A stretch of DNA of 49,412 bases from Planctomycetaceae bacterium. GTDB lineage: Bacteria > Planctomycetota > Planctomycetia > Planctomycetales > Planctomycetaceae. Positions 18,163 through 27,968 of the stretch are shown piece after piece. Numbering within the stretch: the stretch's first letter is position 1; each line of letters begins with the position of its first letter. Made by a program: the position numbers and the translations under genes. The notes below the pieces were generated by a model. The model was not told the origin of the DNA. It was given only the letters and a program-made list of their open reading frames with translations, and did no database searches. The stretch covers positions 1 to 49,412 of the forward strand of contig JAEUII010000295.1 in the NCBI GenBank assembly GCA_016795145.1, read 5' to 3'.

Positions 18163-19419
18163 CTACTCTGTCTGGGCCAGCATCAGTCGCAGCCGATTAA
18201 GCGCCGTTCGAGCAGCGCGCTGGCGGAAGATGGCAAGATTACCAGTCATGCTGACGTCGAATGTCTGGAACGATGTTCGACTGGCAACCGCCACGAGTCC
18301 TCGACGAATCGCGACGCCCGATTCCGCCTTCTCATCTTCGAATGGCGATGAGAGCAGAACAAAGTCGACGGCATGCGCTCGGAAGAATCCAGTCACGGAA
18401 TCCTGAGCCACTCTGGCCCACGTTTCGAGTGATGCCTGCACAGCGGCGGAAGAACCTGAACTTGGCAGCTTGAGTCCGTTCCATGCACCGGGCATCACCA
18501 TCGCCTGATCCACAACAGAACTGAGCGATTCCGATTCGGTCATCCACATGGCGATCAATCCGCCTGTCGTGGCACCTTCGATCAGAGCCATCTTCTGGTG
18601 TCGAATCTGAAGCAGCCCGCCAACGACATCATGCAGCTCCGCGTCGCCTTCGCCATAAACGGCTTCACCGAGCTTTTCCCGGATCACCTGTTCGGTCTCT
18701 TCACACATCTGATGAGCCTGCTCGGCCGATTTCGATCGAGCCGTGATCCAGAGCGAAATCACCGCTTCGCTGGCCGTGATTCCAACTTCCGGGTTACGCC
18801 CTCGCGCGGTGAGGTCTCCCAGAAGACGTTCTGCATCAGACTCCCCGTAGCCAAATGTGCGAATGACTTTACGCGACATCTGCATGCCGCTGCTGAGCAA
18901 ATGAGGACGAACGTTCTTTTCGAACATCGGCTTCATCTCGGCCGGCACACCGGGCATCGCCGCAAGAAAGCACACGTGATTCTCTTTCACTGTGCGCACT
19001 CGCATCAGGACACCAGGAGCCGTGCCGCAGCTGTTGGGAATCGACTCCGCATGCTCAGGACGATCCGCCTGGCGCTGATTGCGTTCCGGCATTGTTCGCC
19101 CGCGAGCCACAAACATTGCTTCGATCTGTCGCAGTGAATCCGGATCGCGCACAAGCGTCTGGTCGAACGCTTCTGCCATCGCTTCGCGCGTCAGATCGTC
19201 CAGAGTCGGTCCAAGGCCGCCGGTGATCAGAACAACCTCAGCCCTTTGAGCAGCCGCGCGAAGTTCTTCCACGATGGCCGGCATTTCGTCGGCGAGAGTT
19301 GTGTGTCGAGTCACCGTCCAGCCCAGCGATTCCAGTTCGCGACTGAGCCACTGGCTGTTTGTATCCAGCTTGGAACCACACGTCAGTTCAGTTCCAATGG
19401 CGATGATCTCGGCACGCAT
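18163..19419 (-). CDS. cinA: CinA-like protein with degenerate C-terminal amidase domain
   Basis: A protein of 418 residues. The N-terminal MoCF-like domain is intact: MRAEIIAIGTELTCG, ITGGLGPTLDD (65-75) and AAMPGVPAEMKPMFE. CinA proteins hydrolyse ADP-ribose or NMN in pyridine-nucleotide recycling. The C-terminal PncC-type domain (from about 265) keeps LHDVVGGLL but has EGATTGG where active deamidases have ESCTGG, and the later glycine-rich catalytic segment is unrecognisable, so NMN deamidase activity is doubtful. It starts three bases after the guaA stop, so the two genes form an operon. Confidence 0.85.
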   Translation of the reverse strand: MRAEIIAIGTELTCGSKLDTNSQWLSRELESLGWTVTRHTTLADEMPAIVEELRAAAQRAEVVLITGGLGPTLDDLTREAMAEAFDQTLVRDPDSLRQIEAMFVARGRTMPERNQRQADRPEHAESIPNSCGTAPGVLMRVRTVKENHVCFLAAMPGVPAEMKPMFEKNVRPHLLSSGMQMSRKVIRTFGYGESDAERLLGDLTARGRNPEVGITASEAVISLWITARSKSAEQAHQMCEETEQVIREKLGEAVYGEGDAELHDVVGGLLQIRHQKMALIEGATTGGLIAMWMTESESLSSVVDQAMVMPGAWNGLKLPSSGSSAAVQASLETWARVAQDSVTGFFRAHAVDFVLLSSPFEDEKAESGVAIRRGLVAVASRTSFQTFDVSMTGNLAIFRQRAARTALNRLRLMLAQTE

Positions 19420-19422
19420 CGG

Positions 19423-21027
19423 TTACTCCCATTCAATGGTCGCGGGCGGCTTCGAACTGACGTCATAGACAACTCGATTAATCCCGCGAACGGAGTTAAT
19501 GATCCGAGTGGAGATCTTGCCCAGAATGTCCCACGGAAACTGATACCAGTCCGCCGTCATGAAGTCTTCCGTCTGAACAGCGCGGATCGCGGCGACGTTT
19601 TCATACGTTCGATCGTCGCCCATGACGCCGACCGTCTGCACTGGAAGAAGGACAACGAAGGCCTGCTGAATCTCGCGATACAGCCCCGCTGCATACAGTT
19701 CTTCGATCAGAATCGCATCCGCCTCTCGAAGGACTCGCAGGCGTTCTTCAGTGACTTCACCCAGACAGCGAACCGAAAGGCCAGGTCCCGGGAACGGATG
19801 ACGCCAGACCATCGTTTCCGGCAGCCCAAGTTCCAGTCCCATGCGACGAACTTCGTCCTTGAACAGATCTCGCAGAGGTTCGATCAGTTCAAAGCCCAGC
19901 TCTTCCGGCAAACCGCCGACGTTGTGGTGAGATTTAATCGTCGCGGCGGGTCCATCCGGGTTTGCTCCGGATTCGATCACGTCGGGATACAGCGTGCCCT
20001 GAGCAAGGAACTTCGCATTCTCGATCGACTTCGCTTCATCACGAAAGACGTCGATGAAAACCTTGCCGATGATCTTTCGCTTCTTCTGAGGATCCGAAAC
20101 TCCTGCGAGTTCGCCAAGGAATCTCGCAGACGCATCAACGACATGCAGGTCCGTCTTGAAGTGGCCTGTGAACTGTTCTTCGACCTGACGACGTTCGTCT
20201 TTTCGCAGCAGGCCGTTGTCCACAAAAATGCAGGAGAGCTGATCGCCAATCGCTTCGGAAATCAACGCCGCAACTACTGAGGAATCGACGCCGCCGGAAA
20301 GACCGCAGATGACTCGGTCCGTTCCAACTCGTTCGCGAATCTTCTGCTTCTGCTGTTCAATCAGCGAACTGATTCGCCAGGTGCCCTTGCATCCGCAGAT
20401 GTTCTTTACAAAGTTCGCCAGCAACTGTCCGCCGAATTCAGTATGAGTCACTTCCGGATGGAACTGGATACCGTAAATTGGCAAAGTGCGATGACGCATC
20501 GCAGCATTTGGACACGTCGCTGTGGAAGCGATTGATTCATAATCGCCAGTCAGCAGCTCGACCTGGTCGCCATGACTCATCCACGCAGTAAACGTGGAAG
20601 GAATTCCCTGGAACAGAGGATTGCCGGCCGCACCTTCCAGAAGAGAGCATGGTGATCGACCAAACTCCCGCGAGTGAGCCGGCAAAATTCGGCCACCCAG
20701 GGAATAACACGTGATCTGCATGCCGTAGCAGATGCCCAGCACAGGGATGCCAAGTTCAAAGATCTTCGGGTCGACCTTCGGAGAACCTTCACCGTAAACG
20801 CTTGCCGGCCCGCCGGACAGAATCAGGCCTTTTGGATTCAGCGCCTTGATACGCTCGGCCGTCAAATCATGTCGTACGATCTGACAGAACACGTTCTGGT
20901 CACGAACGCGTCGAGCAATCAGTTGTGCTGTCTGAGAACCAAAGTCCAGGACAAGCACTTTTTCTTCGGACGAGGAAGCAGACGTTGATGCATGAGCGGC
21001 GCTGGCCGCTGTTCCGGTCGCAGACAT
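19423..21027 (-). CDS. guaA: GMP synthase (glutamine-hydrolysing)
   Basis: A protein of 534 residues, standard domain order. The class I glutaminase has VLGICYGMQ with nucleophile Cys100 and GIQFHPEV with the catalytic His. The ATP pyrophosphatase has [10 protein letters not shown]. The C-terminal dimerisation domain ends in PPATIEWE, the conserved GuaA terminus. It aminates XMP to GMP. An N-terminal Ala/Ser/Thr-rich extension of about 20 residues precedes the usual start ([10 protein letters not shown]), so a shorter start is possible, but no internal ATG lies there. cinA follows directly and pgsA lies about 160 bases upstream on the same strand. Confidence 0.97.
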   Translation of the reverse strand: MSATGTAASAAHASTSASSSEEKVLVLDFGSQTAQLIARRVRDQNVFCQIVRHDLTAERIKALNPKGLILSGGPASVYGEGSPKVDPKIFELGIPVLGICYGMQITCYSLGGRILPAHSREFGRSPCSLLEGAAGNPLFQGIPSTFTAWMSHGDQVELLTGDYESIASTATCPNAAMRHRTLPIYGIQFHPEVTHTEFGGQLLANFVKNICGCKGTWRISSLIEQQKQKIRERVGTDRVICGLSGGVDSSVVAALISEAIGDQLSCIFVDNGLLRKDERRQVEEQFTGHFKTDLHVVDASARFLGELAGVSDPQKKRKIIGKVFIDVFRDEAKSIENAKFLAQGTLYPDVIESGANPDGPAATIKSHHNVGGLPEELGFELIEPLRDLFKDEVRRMGLELGLPETMVWRHPFPGPGLSVRCLGEVTEERLRVLREADAILIEELYAAGLYREIQQAFVVLLPVQTVGVMGDDRTYENVAAIRAVQTEDFMTADWYQFPWDILGKISTRIINSVRGINRVVYDVSSKPPATIEWE

Positions 21028-21183
21028 GTGCAGTGATTCAGAGTCAAAACCAGATGTCTTCCTGCTACTCCATACTCGTTTTCAGCAGGGAAACGGAACA
21101 GGCTATCAGACGGGAATCTGTTCGAACAGGGTCGACCCGGCGAACCTCCCGGCGGAGACCATTTTCTCGCTTTTCGAGGCGAT

Positions 21184-21813
21184 TCATTCTTCTCGCAGCA
21201 GGGCAAAACCGCGAATCGTGTAGATCAGGCCGCTCCAAACTGTGACCGCAACCGCAACGTACAAAAGCAGGTCCCGAACCGTTGGAAGCCACGACCAGGG
21301 CAGTTGTGGAGCCATTGACAGCAGGCTTCCGGTCACCGCCACACATTGCAATGCCATCTTCAACTTGCCGGAGAGACTGGCAGAAAAATCCTTACCCTCT
21401 TTCTCCAGAATCCCGCGCAGACTGGAGACGAACATCTCGCGGCCGATGATGATGATCACCATCCAAGCCCGCACTCCAGAATCGGAAGTGCCTTGTTTTT
21501 CGAGCAGGAATACAAACGTTCCGCACACGATCACTTTGTCGACAAACGGATCAAGAATTCGACCCAGCACCGTGATTTGCTTATTTCGTCGAGCCAGATA
21601 GCCGTCCAGCGCGTCGGTCGATGCAGCAAACACGAACAGGAAGGCAGCTGTGATCCATTGTCCGCCAACGGCAATCAGAGCAAACAGCACAAATGAAAGC
21701 AGCAGTCGAACCGACGTAATCAGATTCGGTAAATTCAGGGCGTGACGTCCAAGCACCGGCTGCTTTCGAGCAGCAGTCATTGGTTTGGTCGCGAGAGTAT
21801 CCGGAGTCGACAT
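21184..21813 (-). CDS. pgsA: CDP-diacylglycerol-glycerol-3-phosphate 3-phosphatidyltransferase
   Basis: A protein of 209 residues from ATG 21813 (MSTPDTLATK); a longer frame upstream is less likely. The complete CDP-alcohol phosphotransferase motif is present: Asp67, Asp70, Gly71, Ala74, Arg75, Gly84, Asp88 and Asp92 with correct spacing (D-x2-DG-x2-AR-x8-G-x3-D-x3-D). Several hydrophobic helices surround it. It makes phosphatidylglycerophosphate, the precursor of phosphatidylglycerol and cardiolipin, at the inner membrane. IGREMFVSSLR fits PgsA rather than phosphatidylserine synthase. Confidence 0.92.
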   Translation of the reverse strand: MSTPDTLATKPMTAARKQPVLGRHALNLPNLITSVRLLLSFVLFALIAVGGQWITAAFLFVFAASTDALDGYLARRNKQITVLGRILDPFVDKVIVCGTFVFLLEKQGTSDSGVRAWMVIIIIGREMFVSSLRGILEKEGKDFSASLSGKLKMALQCVAVTGSLLSMAPQLPWSWLPTVRDLLLYVAVAVTVWSGLIYTIRGFALLREE

Positions 21814-21932
21814 GCACCACCGTGACAGGGCCAGCAAAATCCAGGCCCCAGTCTACTCCGACCAATCCCGACTTGACAGAGCCCAACACCAGCGCGATGC
21901 CCAGATTCCGGATTTCTTCACAAATCTGCGGT

Positions 21933-22890
21933 GAATCACAGGTTCACCACAGAGGGCACAGACGCCACGGAGGTGAGTCGCAGAGATGCGAGGAGTTTTT
22001 AACGCAGAGGCCGCGGAGGGTGCAGAGGAAACGCAGTTCCGGCTCTCGTGTGCTTTCTGTGATTCCTCTGCGCACTCTGCGTTCAACTGCTCTTGATTTC
22101 ACTTCCGCAGAACACCGCCTCTGTGCTTCACCTCCGTGCTCTCTGTGACCTCTGTGGTGAATTCTGCGATTACTGAACACTGAATCGCAGCGGTTAACCA
22201 CAGAGGCCACAGAGGAAAGGCACTGAGGCAGGGCGCTAATCAAGTGAACCGAAGAGGACGCGGAGGAATCACAGTAGTGTGGCATTTGCGTTTCCTCTGC
22301 GCACTCGTCGGCCTCGTCTTCCTACCTGCTCTCGATATCAATTCCGCAGAACACCGCCTCTGTGCTTCACCTCCGTGCTCTCTGTGACCTCCGTGGTGAA
22401 TTCTGCGATTACTGAACACTGAATCGCAGCGGTTAACCACAGAGGACACAGAGGGCACTGGGGAAAGGAACTGAGGCTGGGCGCTAATCAAGTGAAACGC
22501 AGAGGACGCGGAGGAATCACAGAGTGTTGCATTTGCGTTTCCTCTGCGCACTCCGCGGCCTCGGCGTTCAACCTGCTCTTGATTTCATTTCCGCAGAACA
22601 CCGCCTCTGTGCTTCACCTCCGTGCTCTCTGTGACCTCCGTGGTGAATTCTGCGATTACTGAACACTGAGTCGCAGCGGTTAACCACAGAGGACACAGAG
22701 GAAAGGCACTGAGGCAGGGCGCTAATCAAGTGAAACGCAGAGGACGCAGAGGACGCAGAGGACGCGGAGGAATCACAGGAATGTTGCATTTGCGTTCCCT
22801 CTGCGCACTCCGCGGCCTCTGCGTTAACACTTCCCCAATCTCTGCGATTCACCTCCGTGCCCTCTGTGACCTCTGTGGTGAAACCTCCGA
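21933..22890. repeat. Tandem array of ~240-bp units rich in CACAGAGG / CCTCTGTG dyads
   Basis: Units begin with CGGTTAACCACAGAGG at 22191, 22430 and 22677 (periods 239 and 247), with a more diverged unit before them and a partial one after. Within a unit, CACAGAGG-type and CCTCTGTG-type blocks lie in opposite orientation, so each unit can fold on itself. The last full unit carries a short expansion of a 9-bp motif (ACGCAGAGG) near 22735-22770. The long frames across it are low-complexity by-products of the repeat. It lies between pgsA and the LuxR-type gene and fills most of a 1.1-kb gap. Confidence 0.9.
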
Positions 22891-22915
22891 TTGCAGGCAG
22901 CCGCGCGAGGTTGCT

Positions 22916-23662
22916 CTAACGAGGCAGGTCGGTCGTGGGTCGCATCATCTGACCGAAGGAGAGGTTCGGTGGCGGAACCAGGTTCGAAGCGGGGGCCGAG
23001 CCATTTGCTGGCGTGCTCGACGTCGGATCACGATGACTCATGAGCATTGCTTTTGAGACCAGCCGAAACAGCTCGGCCGTGCAGTTCAGATTCAGCTTCT
23101 GCATAATTCGAGCACGGTGCTTCTCAACGGTCTTTTCGCTGATACTGGTCGCGATGGAAATCGCTTTGTTCGTGCGACCTTCAAAGACCAGCTCCAGGAT
23201 TTCCTTTTCGCGCGAAGACAGAATGTCCAGGCGGCGTTTCGCAAACGAGATCTCTCTCAGGATCGTCTCGATCACGTTGGAATCCACTGCTTCCCGAAAC
23301 CGCACAAGATGCCCAAGCAGTAACGGCCCGTCAGCAACCGGAGTGATCATCGCGTTGATCCGCTTCGCATCGCTTCGAACCAGGAGCAAACTGCGGGATG
23401 AGGAGCCTCCAGATTCAGCAGTGAACCGAAAGAACTGCTCAGCATCAATGCCCTGCCCTGAAAGACTCTGAGCCAGCATCGAGCGGTTCAGCCTGGCGAT
23501 TCCAGTCGTCGCAGGCTCCAGATTCCACTGGGCAACGAATTCGCTGGATGCTGACAACGGCATGGAAGGATCGGTGGGAAGAAAGCACCACGCCACCGAA
23601 TCAGAAGCCGCGAGCGCTGAGAGCAGCGATTCGTGAGCGGAACTGAGAGGTGATGTATGCAT
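22916..23662 (-). CDS. LuxR-type HTH transcriptional regulator
   Basis: A protein of 248 residues. The C-terminal LuxR/FixJ helix-turn-helix spans about 148-203: LSSREKEILELVFEGRTNKAI, then SISEKTVEKHRARIMQKLN. The N-terminal 140 residues look like a single PAS-like sensor domain and lack the phospho-acceptor Asp pattern of a response regulator. A Ser/Pro/Ala-rich tail of about 40 residues follows the HTH. It acts as a DNA-binding regulator, and its target is unknown. It is divergent from the MFS gene at 23947, which is a candidate target. The 284-base spacer shows no clear dyad. Confidence 0.85.
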   Translation of the reverse strand: MHTSPLSSAHESLLSALAASDSVAWCFLPTDPSMPLSASSEFVAQWNLEPATTGIARLNRSMLAQSLSGQGIDAEQFFRFTAESGGSSSRSLLLVRSDAKRINAMITPVADGPLLLGHLVRFREAVDSNVIETILREISFAKRRLDILSSREKEILELVFEGRTNKAISIATSISEKTVEKHRARIMQKLNLNCTAELFRLVSKAMLMSHRDPTSSTPANGSAPASNLVPPPNLSFGQMMRPTTDLPR

Positions 23663-23946
23663 GGCGGGTTTCTTGATGGTCGCGGGTAATCTGCGAATCG
23701 AATTGAGAAATGCTCAATCGTGTTTTGGCAGAAATCCTGCAACCTGAGCTTACGAGTTTGGGAGTTTTCCTGAGGGTTATTCCCCATCAAACCCCCAGAG
23801 ATTTCCCGGATTTCTTCATAGTCTGGCAATGATCGCCATGTCCCACCCTCGGCGTGAACTCCGCCTGACGGTTGAAGGGATGCGGCGGATCTGACAAAGT
23901 CCCGGGTTCAATCGTTTCTTAAGACCAATCGAGTGGAGTTCAGCAG

Positions 23947-25395
23947 TTGCACGCCGACATCCCAACCTCAAATGACGATTCAAGTTCCCAGTCCACCGGC
24001 CCGTGGTACCGCCTGCTGAACCGTTACCATTGGTTCGTGTTTGTCGTCGCCGCGCTCGGATGGCTGTTTGACACGATGGACCAGCAGTTGTTTACGCTGG
24101 CCCGACCGCTCGCCATGAAAGACCTTGTCGTCCTGACGGAAGCCGAAACAGCTTCGGCCAGGGAACAGGGAGCAAAGCCCGAAGAAACCGAGAAAGACGT
24201 CGAAGCGAGAGTCGCGAAAGCTCTTGGGGCGAAGCAAAAGGCTTACGGCGGCTATGCGACTTCGATCTTTCTGATTGGCTGGGCCACGGGAGGGCTGATT
24301 TTCGGTGTTCTGGGCGACAGATGGGGCCGAGTCAAAACGATGCTGGCAACCATCATTGTGTATTCGATCTTTACGGGGCTCAGCGCGCTGTCGAAGGACT
24401 TCTGGACGTTCAGCATACTTCGATTCCTGACGGGGCTTGGTGTCGGAGGGGAATTCGCGGTCGGGATCTCACTGGTCGCGGAGGTCATGCCGTCGCGAGC
24501 ACGACCGCATGCTCTGGGACTTCTGCAGGCTCTGTCGGCCGTCGGCAACATCACGGCGGCATTGATCGGAATGGCTGGCACAGGCTGGAAGACGATGTTC
24601 ATCATCGGAACAGCCCCTGCCCTGCTCTCACTGGTCGTTCGACGACGATTGAAGGAGCCAGAAAAATGGCAGTCGGTTTCTGCAACCGACGGAGTCGCCA
24701 AGCAGCTGGGTTCTTACGGTGAGTTGTTCGGCGATCCCGTTCTACGTTACCGCGCGATCGTTGGACTTCTTCTGGCCAGTGCTGGAGTCATTGGACTGTG
24801 GGGCATCGGCTTCTTTACTCCTGACCTGCAGCGAGAAGTGTTCACACCAGTCTTCAAGGCCGAAGGACTGGAAGGGGCTGCTCTGGATGCAAAGCTGAAG
24901 TTCTGGTCCGGCATCACCTCGCTGGTGCTGAACATGGGAGCGTTCTTTGGAATCTACATGTACAGCCATTTGAGCCAGTACCTTGGACGACGCCCAACGT
25001 TTGCTCTGTGCTTCATTGGTGCCATGTTCTCCACGATGAATGTGTTCTGGAATCTTGGCAAGTTCAATGGCGTCTATGACATTTTCTGGATGGTGCCGAT
25101 CATGGGCTTCTTCCAGTTGTCGATCTTCGGCGGCTACGCGGTTTACTTCCCGGAACTGTTTCCAACGCGACTTCGCAGCACAGGAACTTCGTTCTGCTAC
25201 AACGTGGGACGATTCGTGGCAGCGCTGGGACCCTTCACTCTCGGCAAGCTGATCGGCAGCGTGTATTCCGGCCCCGGCTACGAAGGCGCAACAGGGTTCC
25301 GCTATGCAGGCGTCACCATGTGCGTCATCTTCCTGGTAGGTTTGATCGCAATTCCTCTGGCACCTGAAACCAAAGGCAAGCCACTCCCCGAATAA
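23947..25395 (+). CDS. MFS transporter
   Basis: A protein of 482 residues starting at TTG 23947; no in-frame ATG precedes the first membrane segment. About twelve hydrophobic segments are visible with MFS motif A (GDRWGRVKTM) after the second, and RFLTGLGVGGEFAVG in the fourth. An unusual charged insert of about 40 residues (TEAETASAREQGAKPEETEK onward) separates the first two helices. FDTMDQQLF in helix 1 resembles aromatic-acid or sugar-acid symporters of the MhpT/ExuT kind, but the substrate is not assignable. It is divergent from the LuxR-type regulator. Confidence 0.88.
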   Translation: MHADIPTSNDDSSSQSTGPWYRLLNRYHWFVFVVAALGWLFDTMDQQLFTLARPLAMKDLVVLTEAETASAREQGAKPEETEKDVEARVAKALGAKQKAYGGYATSIFLIGWATGGLIFGVLGDRWGRVKTMLATIIVYSIFTGLSALSKDFWTFSILRFLTGLGVGGEFAVGISLVAEVMPSRARPHALGLLQALSAVGNITAALIGMAGTGWKTMFIIGTAPALLSLVVRRRLKEPEKWQSVSATDGVAKQLGSYGELFGDPVLRYRAIVGLLLASAGVIGLWGIGFFTPDLQREVFTPVFKAEGLEGAALDAKLKFWSGITSLVLNMGAFFGIYMYSHLSQYLGRRPTFALCFIGAMFSTMNVFWNLGKFNGVYDIFWMVPIMGFFQLSIFGGYAVYFPELFPTRLRSTGTSFCYNVGRFVAALGPFTLGKLIGSVYSGPGYEGATGFRYAGVTMCVIFLVGLIAIPLAPETKGKPLPE

Positions 25396-25399
25396 ACAA

Positions 25400-25427
25400 G
25401 TAGCGGAAGGGCGCAAGCCCTCCGGTA
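25400..25427. repeat. REP-like hairpin, GTAG + GCAA-loop class
   Basis: GTAG followed by CGGAAGGGC, a GCAA tetraloop and GCCCTCCGG; five bases after the MFS stop codon. The GCAA loop has the GNRA pattern, which stabilises RNA hairpins, so it may protect or terminate the MFS transcript. Confidence 0.75.
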
Positions 25428-25458
25428 AAGCAAGCCGCTCACTGGACCTTTTGATGCC

Positions 25459-26835
25459 GTGCAACACCTAAGCTTCATCAAGCCGCATACTGGACACCTC
25501 ATCGTTCGACGTGGTGTGGACGCTGCTTGTTGCTGCATCGGTATTCTGCTGGCACTCGTTCCGTACTCCGCACTGCATAGTCAGGAACCATCAGGCTTTC
25601 GTCTTCCGGACGATCGCAAGCCGCTCACGAAGGCCGACTTCGAAGCAATGGGCCTGCACGTCGTGGAGTCTGCTCACTTGAGACTGGTCACTGATCTTCC
25701 CGTTGAAACGGTGAAGGACTTGCCACCTCTCGCCGACAAACTGTACGCCGCGCTGTCAAAGGAACTTGGGCCGCTCAAGCCCGCGGCGGATCGTGCTGAC
25801 TTTCAGGCGACTGGTTACTTGATGGAAGCGCGGGAGCGATTCGAATCCAATGGGCTGCTTCCCGATGGTGATTTCGTTATTCGTCATGGCCGTCATCTGG
25901 GTTATCAGTTCTGGCTGAACAATCAGACTTCCAGCTATTACCGACGACATCTGCTGCTGCATGAGTACATCCATTGTTATCTGATGTGCGAATACGGCAT
26001 GCAGAACATTCCGCCGCTGTGGTACACCGAAGGCATCGCTGAATACTTCGCAACACATGATGCGGCGTCAGGAACGTTCGGAATTCTCCCATCCAAAGCG
26101 GAGGGATTCGAAGGCTGGGGCCGAATCTCCGAACTGCAACTTCGTCGCAAAGACCCGGAGACTCAAAGTGAGTCGACTCTGCCATCCATTCTTCAACCGA
26201 CAGATACGTCGTTCACGTCAGAACTAAAGTATGCACAGGGATGGGCGATGGTCTGGATGATTCGCAATCATCCCGAACTGAAGTCTCACTTCGAATCCTT
26301 CGCAGCCATTCGGACTCGTGATGATTACAAAACGGCGAAACAATCCATCGACAAAAAAGTCTGGGACCGGCTTCCGATCGTCTGGCTGCTGACTTTGGAC
26401 AGCCTGACCGAGGGCTTCCAGACGGAACATTCCTTCGCCGAAGTTCAGCCCACATTCAAAGTCCGACGCAGCAAGGATGCTCCCCTAACGATCGACATCA
26501 AAGCGGATCGCGACTGGCAAAGTTCCGGTCTGTCCTTCGATGAACCAACAAAGATTGCGATCACCGCTGAGGGTCGTTACGCAGTCAATGATCAGCCGAA
26601 GCCGTGGATCTCAGAACCTCAGGGTGTCACTATTCGCTACTGGCAGGGACGACCCCTGGGAGAAGTCACCGCCATCTTCGTTTCTCGCGACGGTTCAAGC
26701 GTGCCCGTTCGCCTTCCCATCGGACGAGGCGCCACACTGGACGCCCCTGCAGATTCAGAACTCTGGCTCCAAATCAACGACTCCGCCGCATCACGAGCCG
26801 ACAATTCGGGAACGGTAAAGGTCACGATTCGCTAG
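25459..26835 (+). CDS. Secreted zinc metallopeptidase (gluzincin-type) with C-terminal beta domain
   Basis: A protein of 458 residues from GTG 25459. A signal-like hydrophobic stretch lies at residues 21-41 after a basic N-terminus. The catalytic motif is HEYIH (His168, Glu169, His172) with the third ligand in WYTEGIAEYFATH (Glu191), a gluzincin arrangement similar to planctomycete DUF1570-type peptidases. Residues 345-458 form a beta-rich domain (DWQSSGLSF, GVTIRYWQGRPLGEV) that resembles a PA-IL-like lectin fold and may bind glycans or calcium; this last point is a guess. It probably acts in the periplasm or outside the cell. Confidence 0.75.
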   Translation: MQHLSFIKPHTGHLIVRRGVDAACCCIGILLALVPYSALHSQEPSGFRLPDDRKPLTKADFEAMGLHVVESAHLRLVTDLPVETVKDLPPLADKLYAALSKELGPLKPAADRADFQATGYLMEARERFESNGLLPDGDFVIRHGRHLGYQFWLNNQTSSYYRRHLLLHEYIHCYLMCEYGMQNIPPLWYTEGIAEYFATHDAASGTFGILPSKAEGFEGWGRISELQLRRKDPETQSESTLPSILQPTDTSFTSELKYAQGWAMVWMIRNHPELKSHFESFAAIRTRDDYKTAKQSIDKKVWDRLPIVWLLTLDSLTEGFQTEHSFAEVQPTFKVRRSKDAPLTIDIKADRDWQSSGLSFDEPTKIAITAEGRYAVNDQPKPWISEPQGVTIRYWQGRPLGEVTAIFVSRDGSSVPVRLPIGRGATLDAPADSELWLQINDSAASRADNSGTVKVTIR

Positions 26836-26866
26836 TGGTTTGTCACATCAACAATTTAGGTTTAGC

Positions 26867-26894
26867 CGTCATTCCCGCGCAGGCGGGAATGACG
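26867..26894. repeat. 12-bp perfect-stem hairpin of the widespread CGTCATTCCCGC type
   Basis: CGTCATTCCCGC and GCGGGAATGACG pair perfectly around a GCAG loop. This hairpin sequence is familiar from intergenic regions of many unrelated bacteria. It lies between the convergent peptidase and lipoyl-ligase genes, a terminator-like place, but no T-run follows. Confidence 0.8.
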
Positions 26895-26948
26895 AACCCT
26901 CTTCGTTGTTCTGACAGAGCACTAGTTATCGTGTTCCGAGGCAATTCC

Positions 26949-27737
26949 TCATTCCGATGCCATCAGCCGGTTGGTGTGCTCCAACTCCTCGGCGGAATAG
27001 TCTCTGGAGGTCACGAGTGAGCCAACGGACGCGGCGATGATTTGAGGCAGTTGGTCTTGAAAGTGTTCACGACGGAACGACGAAGCCAGCTGCTCGATGC
27101 CTGGTACCTGGGACGCATGATCCGATGCTGACAGCAGAATGCTTCCGTGCTGCAGGATCACCCCCTTCCTGCGGCGTTGAGCACTTCCGACGATCTTGAT
27201 GCCGCTGGCGTGGACGATGTCGTTGGGGTTCTGACGGAGGAAACACAGGAACGGTTCAGACGCGGATTGCTTCACCTGCGTTTGAGCATCATAGTCGCTT
27301 CGCAGCATGCTGTTGACTCCGCACTGTTGCAGCAATTGAATCAGTGCCTGGTGCACGATCACGTACAACTGCGAAGGATCATGGCGGACCGGATGAGTCG
27401 CCGGCAGCACGCACGAATACGTCAGCTCGCGATCATGCAGGATTGCTCCTCCGCCGGAAAGTCGCCGAACGATAGGCAGTCCGGGAAATGGATTCTCCAC
27501 CTGCGACCGCGCTTCGGAGGCCTGGAAGTACCCCAGTGTCACTGTGGGTTCGGACCAGCGATAAATCCGAACGGTCGATCGATCTCGGTCCGCGGCCAGT
27601 TCCAGCAACGCTTCGTCCATCGCCATATTGAAACGGCCGGAATACGCCTGCTGGTCAACGATCACGTCAACTTCAGGCAGATCCTGACGGGAGCCAGTTT
27701 CCGAGGGAGAAGATGTTTCGCGAAGGTCTTCGGACAT
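26949..27737 (-). CDS. Lipoate-protein ligase / octanoyltransferase (LplA/LipM family)
   Basis: A protein of 262 residues from ATG 27737 (MSEDLRETSS); a TTG start would add 10 residues. The biotin/lipoate ligase fold motifs are clear: NMAMDEALL, RIYRWSEPTVTLGYFQ, VRRLSGGGAILHDRELTYS, and GIKIVGSAQRRRKGVILQHGSILL with the substrate Lys. A Cys in FLCFLRQ is at the position of the acyl-carrying Cys of LipM, so octanoyl transfer to lipoyl domains is plausible; ligase activity cannot be excluded. Its role would be modification of 2-oxoacid dehydrogenase or glycine-cleavage proteins. Confidence 0.85.
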   Translation of the reverse strand: MSEDLRETSSPSETGSRQDLPEVDVIVDQQAYSGRFNMAMDEALLELAADRDRSTVRIYRWSEPTVTLGYFQASEARSQVENPFPGLPIVRRLSGGGAILHDRELTYSCVLPATHPVRHDPSQLYVIVHQALIQLLQQCGVNSMLRSDYDAQTQVKQSASEPFLCFLRQNPNDIVHASGIKIVGSAQRRRKGVILQHGSILLSASDHASQVPGIEQLASSFRREHFQDQLPQIIAASVGSLVTSRDYSAEELEHTNRLMASE

Positions 27738-27968
27738 TGACGATGGACAATCAGAAAGTGGTTGCAAAACCGGGACTGCCGCAATGATGAGGATTGCCGG
27801 AAGGTAGCGAAAGTCGATTCACGGATTCGTTTGCAATTCACAGGTTCCGGAAAATTCTGTGGACTGCCGATGCCGGTTGTCGCAATCAGTCACCTCGCCC
27901 GCCACAATCATTGCTGCACTTCGACAAACTTCTCTCATCAAATCGTATTTGGCGTCAGCGAAATCCCT

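Noticed and set aside
19246..20280. A 344-codon plus-strand frame antisense to guaA
   Set aside because: guaA is unmistakable; the antisense frame has no recognisable domains.
21933..22890. Possible CRISPR array
   Set aside because: Units are ~240 bp without short repeats separated by unique spacers, and no cas genes are nearby.
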